Part shown: positions 1-8,770 of the stretch, in pieces
How positions within the stretch are numbered: the first letter of the stretch is position 1
How the letters are laid out: each line of letters opens with the position of its first letter
Assembly: GCF_041729615.1 (NCBI RefSeq)
Contig: NZ_CP154874.1
Location: 2,485,001-2,549,000 of the forward strand
DNA from: Pseudomonas alcaligenes
GTDB taxonomy: Bacteria; Pseudomonadota; Gammaproteobacteria; Pseudomonadales; Pseudomonadaceae
Direction: 5' to 3'
Length of the DNA: 64,000 bases
The notes under the pieces: generated by a model
What the model was told of the DNA's origin: nothing
Seen by the model: only the letters and a program-made list of their open reading frames with translations
The model's database searches: none
Program-made: the position numbers and the translations under genes

Positions 1-762
1 CGCGGCGGCCATGTCGCACAGAGCTCGACCGCCCTTCAGCGAGCCGGTGAAGCCGACCGCCTGGATCGCCGGATGCTTGACCAGCCACTCGCCGACCCCG
101 CCGCCATAGACCATGTTGAACACGCCGGCCGGCATGCCGGTGGCCTCGGCGGCGCGGATGATCGCCTGGGCCACCAGCTCGGCGGTGGCCATGTGGCCGC
201 TGTGCGCCTTGAACACCACCGGGCAGCCGGCGGCCAGCGCCGCCGCGGTGTCGCCACCGGCGGTGGAGAAGGCCAGCGGGAAGTTGCTGGCGCCGAACAC
301 CGCCACCGGGCCGACGCCGGTGCGGTACTGGCGCAGGTCCGGGCGTGGCAGCGGCTGGCGCTCGGGCAGGGCGCGGTCGATGCGCGCGCCGAGGAAGTCG
401 CCGCGGCGCAGCACCCTGGCGAACAGGCGCATCTGCCCGCTGGTGCGGCCGCGCTCGCCCTGGATGCGCGCGGCCGGCAGAGCGGTCTCGCGGCACACCA
501 GCTGGACGAAGTCGTCGCCGAGGGCGTCGATCTGCTCGGCGATGGCGTCGAGGAACTGGGCGCGGCGCTCCGGGCTCAGGGCGCGGTAGACCGGGTAGGC
601 GGCCTCGGCGGCGCGGGCGGCGGCGTCCACCTCGGCCTCGGTGGCCTGGTGGAAGGCGTAGGGCAGCGCCTCGCCGGTGCTGGCGTCGAGGCTGTGCAGG
701 ATGATTTCGCCGGCGGCGCTGCGGGCGCCGGCGATGAAGTTGTGGCCGGTGATGGCGGGCAT
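1..762 (-). CDS. Aldehyde dehydrogenase, probable 2,5-dioxovalerate (alpha-ketoglutarate semialdehyde) dehydrogenase, 3' end off the window
   Basis: Only the first 254 codons are inside the window; the frame stays open to base 1, so this is a window-edge truncation and not a broken gene. The start at 762 (MPAITGHNFIAG) has a good AGGAG ribosome site. The part seen is the NADP-binding half of an ALDH, with FGASNFP, a VVFKAHSGH stretch and FTGS. The catalytic cysteine lies beyond the edge. In hydroxyproline breakdown this family oxidises alpha-ketoglutarate semialdehyde to 2-oxoglutarate. The assignment rests on the neighbouring deaminase, which makes that semialdehyde, 88 bp upstream and co-directional. 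Other ALDH substrates cannot be excluded from half a protein. Confidence 0.85.
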   Translation of the reverse strand, partial: MPAITGHNFIAGARSAAGEIILHSLDASTGEALPYAFHQATEAEVDAAARAAEAAYPVYRALSPERRAQFLDAIAEQIDALGDDFVQLVCRETALPAARIQGERGRTSGQMRLFARVLRRGDFLGARIDRALPERQPLPRPDLRQYRTGVGPVAVFGASNFPLAFSTAGGDTAAALAAGCPVVFKAHSGHMATAELVAQAIIRAAEATGMPAGVFNMVYGGGVGEWLVKHPAIQAVGFTGSLKGGRALCDMAAA

Positions 763-849
763 GGTTAGCTCCTGTCGGGTGCCTGTGAGATCAGCGTTGC
801 CATGGCAGATCGGCCGGAAGCCCGGAAGCATCCGGCCGCAGCACGGCGA

Positions 850-1785
850 TCAGGCGGCCGACCAGTTGGCGTACCACTGGCGGAACAGCTTGTACTGGGT
901 CTCGGCGTAGTTGCGCTGGGCGTCGCTGAGCGCATCGGTGGGGTTGAAGTGCAGGGCGTATTCCGGGTCGCCGCCCAGCACCATCAGGTACTTGTAGTAG
1001 AGGACCAGGTCGCAGCCCTCGTCGAAGGACGACAGCACGTTGAGCGCCTCGGACAGCTCCAGGGCGCGGCGGCGGGCGACGGCGTCGCCCTTGGCGGCCT
1101 GCTTGCTCAGCTCGACCAGCTGCAGCACTTCGCGCGGCAGGACGTTGCCGATGCCGGTGATGGCGCCGGTCGCGCCGCAGTTGACGAAGCCATGCATCAC
1201 CTGGGTGTCGACGCCGGCCATGAGGATCACCTGGTCATCCTGCGAGGTGATGTGCTCGGCGGCGTAGCGCATGTCGGCGGCGCCGCCGAACTCCTTGAAG
1301 CCGATCAGGTTGGGGTACTGGCGGCGCAGCTTGAAGAACAGTTCGGCACGGGTGGCGAAGCCGTAGTAGGGGCTGTTGTAGATCACCGCCGGCAGCTGCG
1401 GCGCCGCTTCGAGAATGGCGGCGAAGTGCGCTTCCTGGGCGGCCGGCGAAGCGCCGCGGGACAGCACGCGCGGAATGACCATCAGGCCATGGGCGCCGAC
1501 CTTGGCGGCGTGGGCGGCGTGGGACACGGCCTCGCGGCTGTTCACCGCGCCGGTGCCGACGATGGTCGGGATGCCGGCGGCGACCAGGCGCGCCACCCCT
1601 TCCTGGCGCTCGGCCTCGGTGAGCAACGGCCAGTCGCCCATGGAGCCGCAGTAGACCACGGCGCTCATGCCGGCCTCGATCAGCTGCTTGCCCTTGCGTA
1701 CCAGGGCGTCGAAGTCCGGCTTGCGCTCGGCGGTGCAGGGGGTCATCAGGGCGGGGATGGTGCCGGTGAAGATGGTGCTGTTCAT
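850..1785 (-). CDS. DapA-family lyase, probable 1-pyrroline-4-hydroxy-2-carboxylate deaminase
   Basis: 311 residues with the full TIM-barrel pattern of the dihydrodipicolinate synthase/N-acetylneuraminate lyase family. The Schiff-base lysine is about K164 (IGFKEFGG) and the tyrosine about Y136 (IYNSPYYG). In hydroxyproline pathways this family converts pyrroline-4-hydroxy-2-carboxylate to alpha-ketoglutarate semialdehyde, the substrate of the dehydrogenase just downstream. The two genes look like one unit read from a promoter before 1785, where a TTTCGTATACG palindrome lies. The specific reaction is inferred from context; membership of the family is clear. Confidence 0.88.
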   Translation of the reverse strand: MNSTIFTGTIPALMTPCTAERKPDFDALVRKGKQLIEAGMSAVVYCGSMGDWPLLTEAERQEGVARLVAAGIPTIVGTGAVNSREAVSHAAHAAKVGAHGLMVIPRVLSRGASPAAQEAHFAAILEAAPQLPAVIYNSPYYGFATRAELFFKLRRQYPNLIGFKEFGGAADMRYAAEHITSQDDQVILMAGVDTQVMHGFVNCGATGAITGIGNVLPREVLQLVELSKQAAKGDAVARRRALELSEALNVLSSFDEGCDLVLYYKYLMVLGGDPEYALHFNPTDALSDAQRNYAETQYKLFRQWYANWSAA

Positions 1786-1811
1786 GCTGTCGCCTCCTGG
1801 GCAGAGTCAGA

Positions 1812-1828
1812 GTATTTCGTATACGGAA
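1812..1828. promoter_or_regulatory. Candidate GntR operator upstream of the deaminase gene
   Basis: Contains ATTTCGTATACGGAA, sharing the core TTTCGTATACG with the site at 7687-7704 and, in inverted form, with 13090-13106. It lies about 30 bp before the start of the deaminase gene at 1785. FadR-type GntR proteins bind short palindromes of this kind, and a GntR/FCD gene is in the cluster. Which regulator binds is inference. Confidence 0.6.
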
Positions 1829-1926
1829 GCAAGGGGTCGTTCTACGCCCTTGTTTCCATGGCTTGGGCCTGGGCCCGGTTCAGAGCGCCGGCGCGGCGGC
1901 GGTTATCAAATCTTTAAAAAACAGGG

Positions 1927-2964
1927 TCAGGGTTGCGGCTCGACCGGCCAGGTGTCCGAGAGGCGGTAGCCCTGCGGCCAGGGGTCGTCGGGGTCGAGCA
2001 GGTGCTGGTGGGTGCCAGTGATCCAGGCCCTGCCGGACAGGCAGGGGTGGATGGCCGGGCGCCCGGCGACTTCGGTGAGGCCGGCGATGCGGCAGTGGAA
2101 CTCGGAGCCGATGATCGAGCGGCCGACGAAGCGCTCGCCGTCCTGCATCTGGCCCTTGGCGTGCAGCACCGCCATGCGCGCCGAGCAGCCGGTGCCGCAG
2201 GGCGAACGGTCGATCTTGCCGGGGCGGATCACCACCGCGTTGGCGGCGGTCAGCACGCCGTCGATGCGTTCCAGCGGCGCGGCGATCTGGCAGAAGGAGA
2301 TGTGATCCCAGTCCTTGTTCAGCGGATGGACGAAGCCCAGCTGCTCGTTGGCCGCGCGGGTGATCTTCAGGCCCACGGCGACCAGGTCGGCGGCCTCGTC
2401 GGCGGTCAGGGCGAAGCCCAGGGTACGGGCATCGGCGATGACGAAGCTGTCGCCGCCGTAGGCGGTGTCGACCTTGAGGCTGCCGAGGCCCTCGACCTCG
2501 ATCATGGCGTCCAGCTTGTCGGCGAAGGACGGCACGTTCTTCACCTCGACGCGCTGCACCTTGCCGTCACGGCACTGGGCCACGGCCTCGATCAGGCCGC
2601 CCGGTGCCTCCAGCACCAGGCGCGTTTCCGGCTCGGTCATCGGCAGGATGCCGCTGTCGAGCAGCACGGTGGACACGCACAGCGAGTTGGAGCCGGACAT
2701 GGGCGGCGTGTCGGCCGGTTCCATGATGATCCAGGCCATCTGCGCCCGCGGGTCCTTGGCCGGCACCAGCAGGTTGACGTGGCGGAACACGCCGCCGCGC
2801 GGCTCGTTCAGCACGAAGTTGCGCAGCTCCTGGTCGCGCGCGATCCAGCGCGACTGTTCCCACAGGGTGGCGCCGGGCGGCGGCGCGACGCCGCCGACGA
2901 TGACGTCGCCGACCTCGCCCTCGGCGTGGCAGCTGACCACATGGATGACCTTGCTCGAACGCAT
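1927..2964 (-). CDS. Proline racemase superfamily protein, Ser/Cys type; candidate trans-3-hydroxy-L-proline dehydratase
   Basis: 345 residues of the proline racemase fold. The first catalytic position is serine (about S90, MSGSNS) where racemases and 4-hydroxyproline epimerases have cysteine; the second is cysteine (about C256, DRSPCGTG). The paralogue at 11335-12270 keeps both cysteines. Substitution at one of the two positions is known in superfamily members that act as 3-hydroxyproline dehydratases or as mixed-activity enzymes. Loss of water from trans-3-hydroxyproline gives pyrroline-2-carboxylate. It sits directly upstream of an amino-acid ABC transporter ATPase read in the same direction. 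The exact activity is inference. Confidence 0.75.
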   Translation of the reverse strand: MRSSKVIHVVSCHAEGEVGDVIVGGVAPPPGATLWEQSRWIARDQELRNFVLNEPRGGVFRHVNLLVPAKDPRAQMAWIIMEPADTPPMSGSNSLCVSTVLLDSGILPMTEPETRLVLEAPGGLIEAVAQCRDGKVQRVEVKNVPSFADKLDAMIEVEGLGSLKVDTAYGGDSFVIADARTLGFALTADEAADLVAVGLKITRAANEQLGFVHPLNKDWDHISFCQIAAPLERIDGVLTAANAVVIRPGKIDRSPCGTGCSARMAVLHAKGQMQDGERFVGRSIIGSEFHCRIAGLTEVAGRPAIHPCLSGRAWITGTHQHLLDPDDPWPQGYRLSDTWPVEPQP

Positions 2965-2974
2965 TGCTCTCCCC

Positions 2975-3697
2975 TTATAGGACCGACTTGAGGAAGTCCG
3001 CGGTTTCCGGCTTCTGCGGGTTGCCGATGACCTGCTCGGGCGCGCCGATCTCGTGCACCAGGCCGTTGCGGAAGAACGCCACGCGGTCGGACACGTCGCG
3101 GGCGAAGCGGATCTCGTGGGTGACCAGGATCATGGTCATACCCTCCTCGGCGAGCAGGCGCATGGTGTCCAGCACCTCGCCCACCAGCTGCGGGTCGAGG
3201 GCGCTGGTGGCCTCGTCGAACAGCATGTAGTCCGGGCTCATGGCCAGCGCGCGGGCGATCGCCATGCGCTGCTGCTGGCCGCCGGAGAGCTTGCTGGGGA
3301 ACACCTTGAGCTTGTCCGCCAGGCCCACGTGGGTGAGCTGCTTGACGGCGATGGCCTCGGCCTCCTGCTTGCTCAGGCCGAGCACCTTGCGCGGCGCCAG
3401 CATGACGTTCTCCAGCACGGTCAGGTGGGGGAAGGCGTTCCACTGCTGGAACACGATGCCGATCTTCTGCCGCAGCTTGTTGAGGTCGGTGCCCGGCGCG
3501 TGCACCTCGGTGCCGTCGACGCGGATGCTGCCCTTCTGGATCGGCTCCAGGCCGTTGATGCACATCAGCAGGGTGCTCTTGCCGGAGCCGGAGCCGCCGA
3601 TGATCGACACCACCTCGCCCTTGTTCACCGTCAGGCTGACACCCTTGATGACTTCGAGGTCGCCGAAGGATTTGTAGACGTTGTCGATCTCAATCAT
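2975..3697 (-). CDS. Polar amino acid ABC transporter ATP-binding protein
   Basis: 240 residues with Walker [10 protein letters not shown], the Q-loop region [13 protein letters not shown] signature LSGGQQQR and Walker [14 protein letters not shown], so an intact ATPase of the HisP/GlnQ class. The glutamate after Walker B is followed by alanine (DEATS), common in this subfamily. Its start overlaps the end of the permease gene by 8 bp. Together with two permeases (3690-5019) and the binding protein at 6818-7636 it forms a complete importer, probably for hydroxyproline isomers given the surrounding enzymes. Confidence 0.9.
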   Translation of the reverse strand: MIEIDNVYKSFGDLEVIKGVSLTVNKGEVVSIIGGSGSGKSTLLMCINGLEPIQKGSIRVDGTEVHAPGTDLNKLRQKIGIVFQQWNAFPHLTVLENVMLAPRKVLGLSKQEAEAIAVKQLTHVGLADKLKVFPSKLSGGQQQRMAIARALAMSPDYMLFDEATSALDPQLVGEVLDTMRLLAEEGMTMILVTHEIRFARDVSDRVAFFRNGLVHEIGAPEQVIGNPQKPETADFLKSVL

Positions 3698-4340
3698 TTT
3701 CCTGCCACCTTTTCTCCAGCCGGGCGCCCAGCTGGGCCACCACCAGGCTCATGATGTAGTAAATGAGGCCGGCGATGCACAGCACCAGCAGCGGCTCCTG
3801 AATACGGGTAACGATGGTCTGCGAGGCGCGCAGCAGCTCGACGATGCCGATCCACATGACCAGCGCGGTGTCCTTCATCACGCTGAGCACCAGGTTGAGC
3901 CAGCCGGGGAAGGCCACGCGGGTGGCGATCGGCAGCACGATGTAGCGCAGGTCCTGGCTGTAGCTCATGCCCAGCGAGCGCGCGGCGCGGCGCAGGTTGG
4001 GCGGCACGGCCAGCACGCCGCTGCGTACCACCTCGGTACAGAAGGCTGCGGCATACACGCCGAGCACGATGCAGCCGACGGTGAAGGCGCTCATGTCCAG
4101 CCCGGCGATGCTCTTCAGGGCATTGAACAGGACGAACTGGATCAGCAGCGGCACGCTGCGGAACACGTCGAGCACCCAGGCCAGCGGTAGGGTGGCGCGC
4201 GGCAGGGCGGCGCGCAGCAGGCCGAACAGCACGCCGGCCAGGGTGCCGATGAGCATGGCGCCGGCGGTCAGCTTGAGGGTGACCCAGGCACCCTGCAGCA
4301 TGAACAGCAGGTCGTTGGAGGTGAGGCTGGTATCGAACAT
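3690..4340 (-). CDS. Amino acid ABC transporter permease (first of two)
   Basis: 216 residues, hydrophobic, with the EAA-loop motif of His/Glu/Gln permeases (VVRSGVLAVPPNLRRAARSLGMSYSQ) before the last membrane spans. It pairs with the adjacent permease at 4354-5019; this transporter class works as a permease heterodimer with one ATPase. It overlaps the ATPase gene by 8 bp and is 13 bp from the other permease, consistent with translational coupling in one operon. Confidence 0.9.
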   Translation of the reverse strand: MFDTSLTSNDLLFMLQGAWVTLKLTAGAMLIGTLAGVLFGLLRAALPRATLPLAWVLDVFRSVPLLIQFVLFNALKSIAGLDMSAFTVGCIVLGVYAAAFCTEVVRSGVLAVPPNLRRAARSLGMSYSQDLRYIVLPIATRVAFPGWLNLVLSVMKDTALVMWIGIVELLRASQTIVTRIQEPLLVLCIAGLIYYIMSLVVAQLGARLEKRWQEND

Positions 4341-4353
4341 GTGCGCGCCTCCC

Positions 4354-5019
4354 TCAGTAGCGGAACAGACGCCAGGCCATCAGGCGTGCGGCGAGCACGA
4401 TGGTCTTGGCGATCAGGTAATAGAGCACCGCCGCGATGGCGAAGTACTCGAAGGTGCGGAAGGTCTTCACGTTGTAGTCCTGGGTGACCCCGGTGAGGTC
4501 GTTGTTCAGCCCGACGATGACCCCCAGCGAGGTCATCAGCACGGCCCAGACCATCTGGTTGGACAGCGGGTGGAAGACGATGCGCAGCAGCTGCGGGACG
4601 ATGATCAGGCGGTAGGCTTGGAAGGCGCTCATGCCCAGCGAACGTGCCGCCTTCATCTGCGTCTCCGGTACCGCCTTGAGGCCGCCGCGGAAGTTCTCCG
4701 CCAGGTAGCCGGCGTTGTTGAAGGTGATCCCCGCCAGCAGGGCGACCCAGGAGCTGACGTGCAGGCCGAAGCTGCCGAGGCCGAAGTAGAGGATGTAGAT
4801 CTGGAACAGCGACGGGGTGTTGCGCGCGATGGACACCCAGGTGTTGGCGAAGTGCCGTGGCACCGGGTGCTGCATCTGCCGCATCACCGTCAGCAGCAGG
4901 GCGATCAGGGTGCCGAGGAGCATCGACAGGGCTGCCGTCTCCAGGGTTACCCAGGCGCCCGCCAGCATGTCCGGCAGGGCCTTGAAGGCCGAGCGCCAGT
5001 GGAAGGTGTAATCGAACAT
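4354..5019 (-). CDS. Amino acid ABC transporter permease (second of two)
   Basis: 221 residues of the same HisM/GlnP permease family as its neighbour. It has about five hydrophobic segments and the conserved loop around AENFRGGLKAVPETQMKAA. It begins 3 bp after the stop of the aconitase-X-like gene, so enzyme and transporter genes are packed in one transcription unit. The substrate is not readable from the permease; a hydroxyproline isomer is the contextual guess. Confidence 0.9.
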   Translation of the reverse strand: MFDYTFHWRSAFKALPDMLAGAWVTLETAALSMLLGTLIALLLTVMRQMQHPVPRHFANTWVSIARNTPSLFQIYILYFGLGSFGLHVSSWVALLAGITFNNAGYLAENFRGGLKAVPETQMKAARSLGMSAFQAYRLIIVPQLLRIVFHPLSNQMVWAVLMTSLGVIVGLNNDLTGVTQDYNVKTFRTFEYFAIAAVLYYLIAKTIVLAARLMAWRLFRY

Positions 5020-5022
5020 CGA

Positions 5023-6798
5023 TCAGCGTTTCCCTTGGGGTGGAAGTTGACCCAGCCAGGCCGGGAGTTGTCCCTGGTTGCGCCCCGTGCAGGCGGCCTC
5101 GACGCAGGCGGCGAGGTTGCCGAAGTGCACCTGGCGGCCAGCCAGGCCGGGGGCGTAGTGGGCGTACTTGCCCGAATTGGTCATCAGGTTGCGGCTGCCC
5201 GGCGGTACCACCGGCTCGCCGAGCATGCACCAGCAGGTGTCGGTGATCAGGCGCGCGCCGAATCTCTCCAGCGTGGCCACATGGCCGGCCGCCGCCGCCC
5301 GCTCGAACACGGCGCGGCCGCAGGTCACCACCAGGGCGGTGTCCGGGTGGCTGTGGCGGCCCTCGCAGAGCTCGGCCAGGCGCGCCAGCTCGGTGGCCGA
5401 GCAGTGCGGGTTGCCCAGGGCCACCAGGCTGACCTCGGCCGAGTCGGCGCCGTTCAGCTCCCACCAGCTGTCCAGCAGGTCGGCGAGGGTTACCCGCAGC
5501 TGCCGGGTGGGCGCCTGGCCGCCGAGGGCGCTGGCCACATCCGGCGCCTCGGGGGTGACCCCGGCGATATGGAACATGGGTGCCGCCGAGGTGGTGGCGA
5601 AGGCGGCGCCGAAGGCTTTGAGGTCGTCGGTATTTGGCGCGCTGTGCTCCAGGCCGCTGAGCACCGGGATGTCGACGGTGCTGAGCAGGCCGACGTGGTA
5701 GCCGAGCAGCGGCCAGAAGCTGTCGTCCGGGGCCAGCGGGGTTTCCACCTCGATCAGCAGGCGCGCGTGGCGACCCTCGTCGAGGTGGCTGCCGCAGCGC
5801 GGCGCGCGGCCGGTGAGGGCGATGCAGATGTCCAGGTAGTCCGGGTACTTGAGGGTCCGCGCGCCCAGCACGCTGTTGGCGTAGACCACCGCGTTGGACT
5901 CGGCCCAGACGATCTGCTCGCCGGCCTTGGGCGCGCTGTCCAGCAGGTAGGGCGCGCAGGTGAAGCTGAGCGCCGCGCCCATGGCCATGTAGACGTCGCC
6001 GAGTTCGCTGGCCGGCTCGCCGAAGGCCGGGTCGATGCCCAGCGCGCGCCAGCGGCGCTGGTCCACCGAGATCGCGTTGAGGGTGGTCGGCACGCTGACC
6101 TTCGCCCCCCAGTCCAGCAGCTGCTGGGCGAAGCGCAGGCAGGCCGGGCCGGTGTAGATGCAGCCGTCGATGTGCGCCTGGGTCACGTCGAGCAGCTCGC
6201 GCGCGCCCTGCAGCTCGGCCATGCGCAGCACCAGCTGCATGGCCACCTGGGCGGCGCGGCCCTGCTCGCCGGCGAGGATGGCGCGGTCGCGCGCGCTCAG
6301 CGTCAGGCTCGGCGGATGGCTGCCGTCGTGGGCGATCGGCGTGGCCTGCCAGCCGTCGGCCGGCACGGCGTCGAACACCTGCAGGCGCGTGCCGTCGACC
6401 CGCACGCTGGCGCCGGCATGGGCGGCCAGCTCGGCGAAGGCGGCGTGGCCGATGCACAGCACCGGCAGCTGCACGTCGAACACATGCTCGGCGACCAGGG
6501 CGCCGAGGGTGAGAATCTCGTCGGGTTCGGCCAGCACCAGCGCCGCCGGTGCCGGACCGTTGAGGATCAGTTCCAGCAGGACGCTGCTGCCGGTGCAGGA
6601 GCCGCGTCCGCTGGGAATGGCCAGCACGCGCCCGGCCAGGGATTGCCCGCTCAGCGGGTGGTGACGGTCGATCACCTCGCCGCTGAAGGGGTCGATGCCG
6701 CCCCAGAAGCTCAGGCCCAGGTCGGCGTGGAGCAGGCTGCCCTGCCCCCGTCCCGCGACCAGACTGCGACCCTCGATGGTCAGTACGGACATCGTCAT
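5023..6798 (-). CDS. Aconitase X (AcnX) family dehydratase, fused type; candidate cis-3-hydroxy-L-proline dehydratase
   Basis: 591 residues in a single chain. The N-terminal ~130 residues form the small swivel-type domain (PSGRGSCTGS), followed by the large DUF521/aconitase-X domain. Cysteines in NPHCS, VVTCGR and CWCML fit iron-sulfur ligands of the large domain. AcnX proteins with this fusion have been shown in other bacteria to dehydrate cis-3-hydroxy-L-proline. Its place between an importer and its binding protein, in a cluster with two proline-racemase paralogues, supports that role. Mevalonate-5-phosphate dehydration, an archaeal AcnX role, is unlikely here. Confidence 0.82.
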   Translation of the reverse strand: MTMSVLTIEGRSLVAGRGQGSLLHADLGLSFWGGIDPFSGEVIDRHHPLSGQSLAGRVLAIPSGRGSCTGSSVLLELILNGPAPAALVLAEPDEILTLGALVAEHVFDVQLPVLCIGHAAFAELAAHAGASVRVDGTRLQVFDAVPADGWQATPIAHDGSHPPSLTLSARDRAILAGEQGRAAQVAMQLVLRMAELQGARELLDVTQAHIDGCIYTGPACLRFAQQLLDWGAKVSVPTTLNAISVDQRRWRALGIDPAFGEPASELGDVYMAMGAALSFTCAPYLLDSAPKAGEQIVWAESNAVVYANSVLGARTLKYPDYLDICIALTGRAPRCGSHLDEGRHARLLIEVETPLAPDDSFWPLLGYHVGLLSTVDIPVLSGLEHSAPNTDDLKAFGAAFATTSAAPMFHIAGVTPEAPDVASALGGQAPTRQLRVTLADLLDSWWELNGADSAEVSLVALGNPHCSATELARLAELCEGRHSHPDTALVVTCGRAVFERAAAAGHVATLERFGARLITDTCWCMLGEPVVPPGSRNLMTNSGKYAHYAPGLAGRQVHFGNLAACVEAACTGRNQGQLPAWLGQLPPQGKR

Positions 6799-6817
6799 CT
6801 CTCCCGGGCGCGCGCGA

Positions 6818-7636
6818 TCAGTAGTACACGCCGGGCACGGTCAGGTTGGCCGGCTTGATCTCGTCGCCGACCCACTTCTTCCACAGCTCCTCGTAGCGGC
6901 CGTTACGCACCTGCTGGTTGACGAACAGGTTGAGGTAGTGGATCAGGCCGTACTCGCTGCGCTTGGCCGCCAGGGACACGTAGTCGACCACGTAGGGCGC
7001 GTCACCGGCGACTTTCAGGCCCTTGTACTTGCCGGACTTGAGGGTGGCGGCGGCCACGGTGTTGGTCACCACGGTGGCGTCGATGTGGCCCTGGGCCACG
7101 GCCAGGATGGTGTCGTTCTGCGACTGGTAGGCGCGGAAGCTGCCCGAGCCCCAGGCCTTCTGGTCCTTCTCCAGGGCGATGGCCTCGTAGGTGCCGCTGG
7201 TGTTGCCCAGCTTCTTGCCCTTGAGGTCGGCGTAGCTGTTCACCCCGGCGTCCTCGCGGGTCAGCACGACCATCTGGAAGGCGAAGTAGGGGATGGTCAT
7301 GCCCACGGTCTTGGCGCGCTCCAGGGTGTCGGAGGTGGAGGCGACGATGATGTCGGCGCGGCCGGAGACCAGCGCCGGGATGCGGTCGGGGAAGGGCGTT
7401 TCGACCACTTCCGGTTCCACGCCGAGGACCTTGGCCAGGTCGGCGCAGTAGTCCACATCGAAGCCGGCCGGGTTGTTGTTCTCGTCGCGGAAGCCCATGG
7501 GCGGGAAGTCCAGGGTCACGGCGCAGCGCAGCTTGCCGGACTCGATGATGTCGTCGAGCTTGTCGGCCTGGGCGGTGGCGGCCAGGGAAGCGCTGAGGGC
7601 GGCGCCGAGGGCGATGGCGAGGGTCTTTCTTTTCAT
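6818..7636 (-). CDS. Periplasmic amino acid-binding protein of the ABC importer (SBP family 3)
   Basis: About 272 residues with a clear signal peptide (MKRKTLAIALGAALSASLAATAQA) and a mature protein of the HisJ/GlnH type. I chose the start at 7636 over 7648 because a GAGG lies at the right distance before it. It is first in the operon that continues with the AcnX enzyme, two permeases and the ATPase. A GntR-type palindrome lies about 55 bp upstream, so the whole unit is probably induced with the catabolic genes. The ligand is inferred to be a hydroxyproline isomer. Confidence 0.88.
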   Translation of the reverse strand: MKRKTLAIALGAALSASLAATAQADKLDDIIESGKLRCAVTLDFPPMGFRDENNNPAGFDVDYCADLAKVLGVEPEVVETPFPDRIPALVSGRADIIVASTSDTLERAKTVGMTIPYFAFQMVVLTREDAGVNSYADLKGKKLGNTSGTYEAIALEKDQKAWGSGSFRAYQSQNDTILAVAQGHIDATVVTNTVAAATLKSGKYKGLKVAGDAPYVVDYVSLAAKRSEYGLIHYLNLFVNQQVRNGRYEELWKKWVGDEIKPANLTVPGVYY

Positions 7637-7686
7637 GTGCAGCCTCATAGATGTGATGGGATGGCAGATGAAACAGGGGGTATCTT

Positions 7687-7704
7687 GAATTTCGTATACG
7701 ATAT
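7687..7704. promoter_or_regulatory. Candidate GntR operator upstream of the binding-protein operon
   Basis: AATTTCGTATACGATAT is a near-perfect palindrome centred on GTATAC. It is the best copy of the three related sites in the cluster (others at 1812-1828 and 13090-13106). It sits about 50-70 bp before the binding-protein start, where a repressor would block transcription. Confidence 0.65.
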
Positions 7705-7934
7705 TTACTTAGCAAGGCCTATGCCTAAACCGCCGGCGCACCCACGCGGATGCGTCAGCCCCCGTCACGCAAGGCCGCCAGGCAGGAGGCGGTCGGGCGT
7801 CACGGTTCCACTAAGACTAGTCGGGCGATTTCGTGACTGCCCGGTGTTACATAACGAAGCATGGATGCGCCGGCGTGCCCGCAAACGGAACACCCTTGTG
7901 GGTGGCGGTTGCACCTGGTGCGACCGGATACGGG

Positions 7935-8687
7935 TCAGGGGTTGCGGTGGGAGTCGCGGTACTGGCTGGGGGAGAGGCCGGTGAGAGCCTTGAACTGGCG
8001 GCTGAAGGCGCTGTGGTCGGTGTAGCCGCAACGCAGGGCGATCTCGGTGATCGGCAGCTCGCCGAGCAGCAGCTGCGAGGCCGCGCCGAGGCGCGCCTTG
8101 TGGATCATCTGCCGCGGGGTGAGCTGGAAGATGCGCTTGCAGTGGCGCTCCAGTTGCGCCACCGAGAGGCCGGCGATGGCGGTCAGCTCGGCCAGGCTGA
8201 TCGGCTGGGCGTAGTGCTGGCGGATGTGCTCGTCCACCGCCGCCAGCTTCTGATAGGCCGGGTGCGCGGCCTGGGCCGCCGGCAGGTCGCAGGAGATGCC
8301 GGCCATGCCGATGACCTGCCCGGCGGCGTTGCGCAGCGCCAGCTTGTGGGTCAGGCACCAGCCGGGCTGGCGGCCGGGATAGAGGTGCAACTCCAGCTGG
8401 TCGGCGAGCAGGCTGCCGGCCTCCAGCACCTGCAGGTCCTGGGCGGTGTAGAGCGGGCCGAAACGCGAGGGGAACACCTCCTCGGCGGTGCGCCCGAGCA
8501 GCTCGGCCTTGTCGCGGTAGCCGCAGCGGGTGGCCAGGGTCTGGTTGACCAGCACGTAGCGCGCCTGCGCGTCCTTGACGAAGAACACCACGCCGGGCAT
8601 GGCATCCAGCAGCGGCGCCACCGCGCCCAGGCTGGCAAGCAGGCTGGGCAGGTCGGCGGGAGCGGTGGACGGCAGCAGATCGAGCAT
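7935..8687 (-). CDS. AraC-family regulator with an N-terminal PAS domain
   Basis: About 250 residues. Residues ~20-130 look like a PAS domain (PGVVFFVKDAQARYVLVNQ, then GRTAEEVFP). The C-terminal ~100 residues are a double helix-turn-helix AraC domain ending GLSPSQYRDS. The start at 8687 is the internal ATG that gives the PAS domain a short leader; 8717 is also possible. It is convergent with nothing and lies between the importer and the dehydrogenase operons. An AraC activator is known to control hydroxyproline genes in P. aeruginosa, so the same role here is a fair inference, alongside the GntR protein. Confidence 0.85.
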   Translation of the reverse strand: MLDLLPSTAPADLPSLLASLGAVAPLLDAMPGVVFFVKDAQARYVLVNQTLATRCGYRDKAELLGRTAEEVFPSRFGPLYTAQDLQVLEAGSLLADQLELHLYPGRQPGWCLTHKLALRNAAGQVIGMAGISCDLPAAQAAHPAYQKLAAVDEHIRQHYAQPISLAELTAIAGLSVAQLERHCKRIFQLTPRQMIHKARLGAASQLLLGELPITEIALRCGYTDHSAFSRQFKALTGLSPSQYRDSHRNP

Positions 8688-8770
8688 GGGGCGGACACTG
8701 GCCTTCGGGGCGCCCATTCTGCGCAGCGACGGCGGCGCTGGACAAGCGCTGCGCCGCCAACCGGCGCGGC

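Noticed and set aside
802..1917. Long plus-strand open frame (371 codons) opposite the deaminase gene
   Set aside because: Composition is Gly/Ala/Val/His/Gln-rich as expected from the reverse frame of a GC-rich gene; no domain pattern, and the minus-strand gene is clear.
3967..6858. 963-codon plus-strand frame
   Set aside because: It runs antisense to the permease and AcnX genes and has typical mirror-frame composition.
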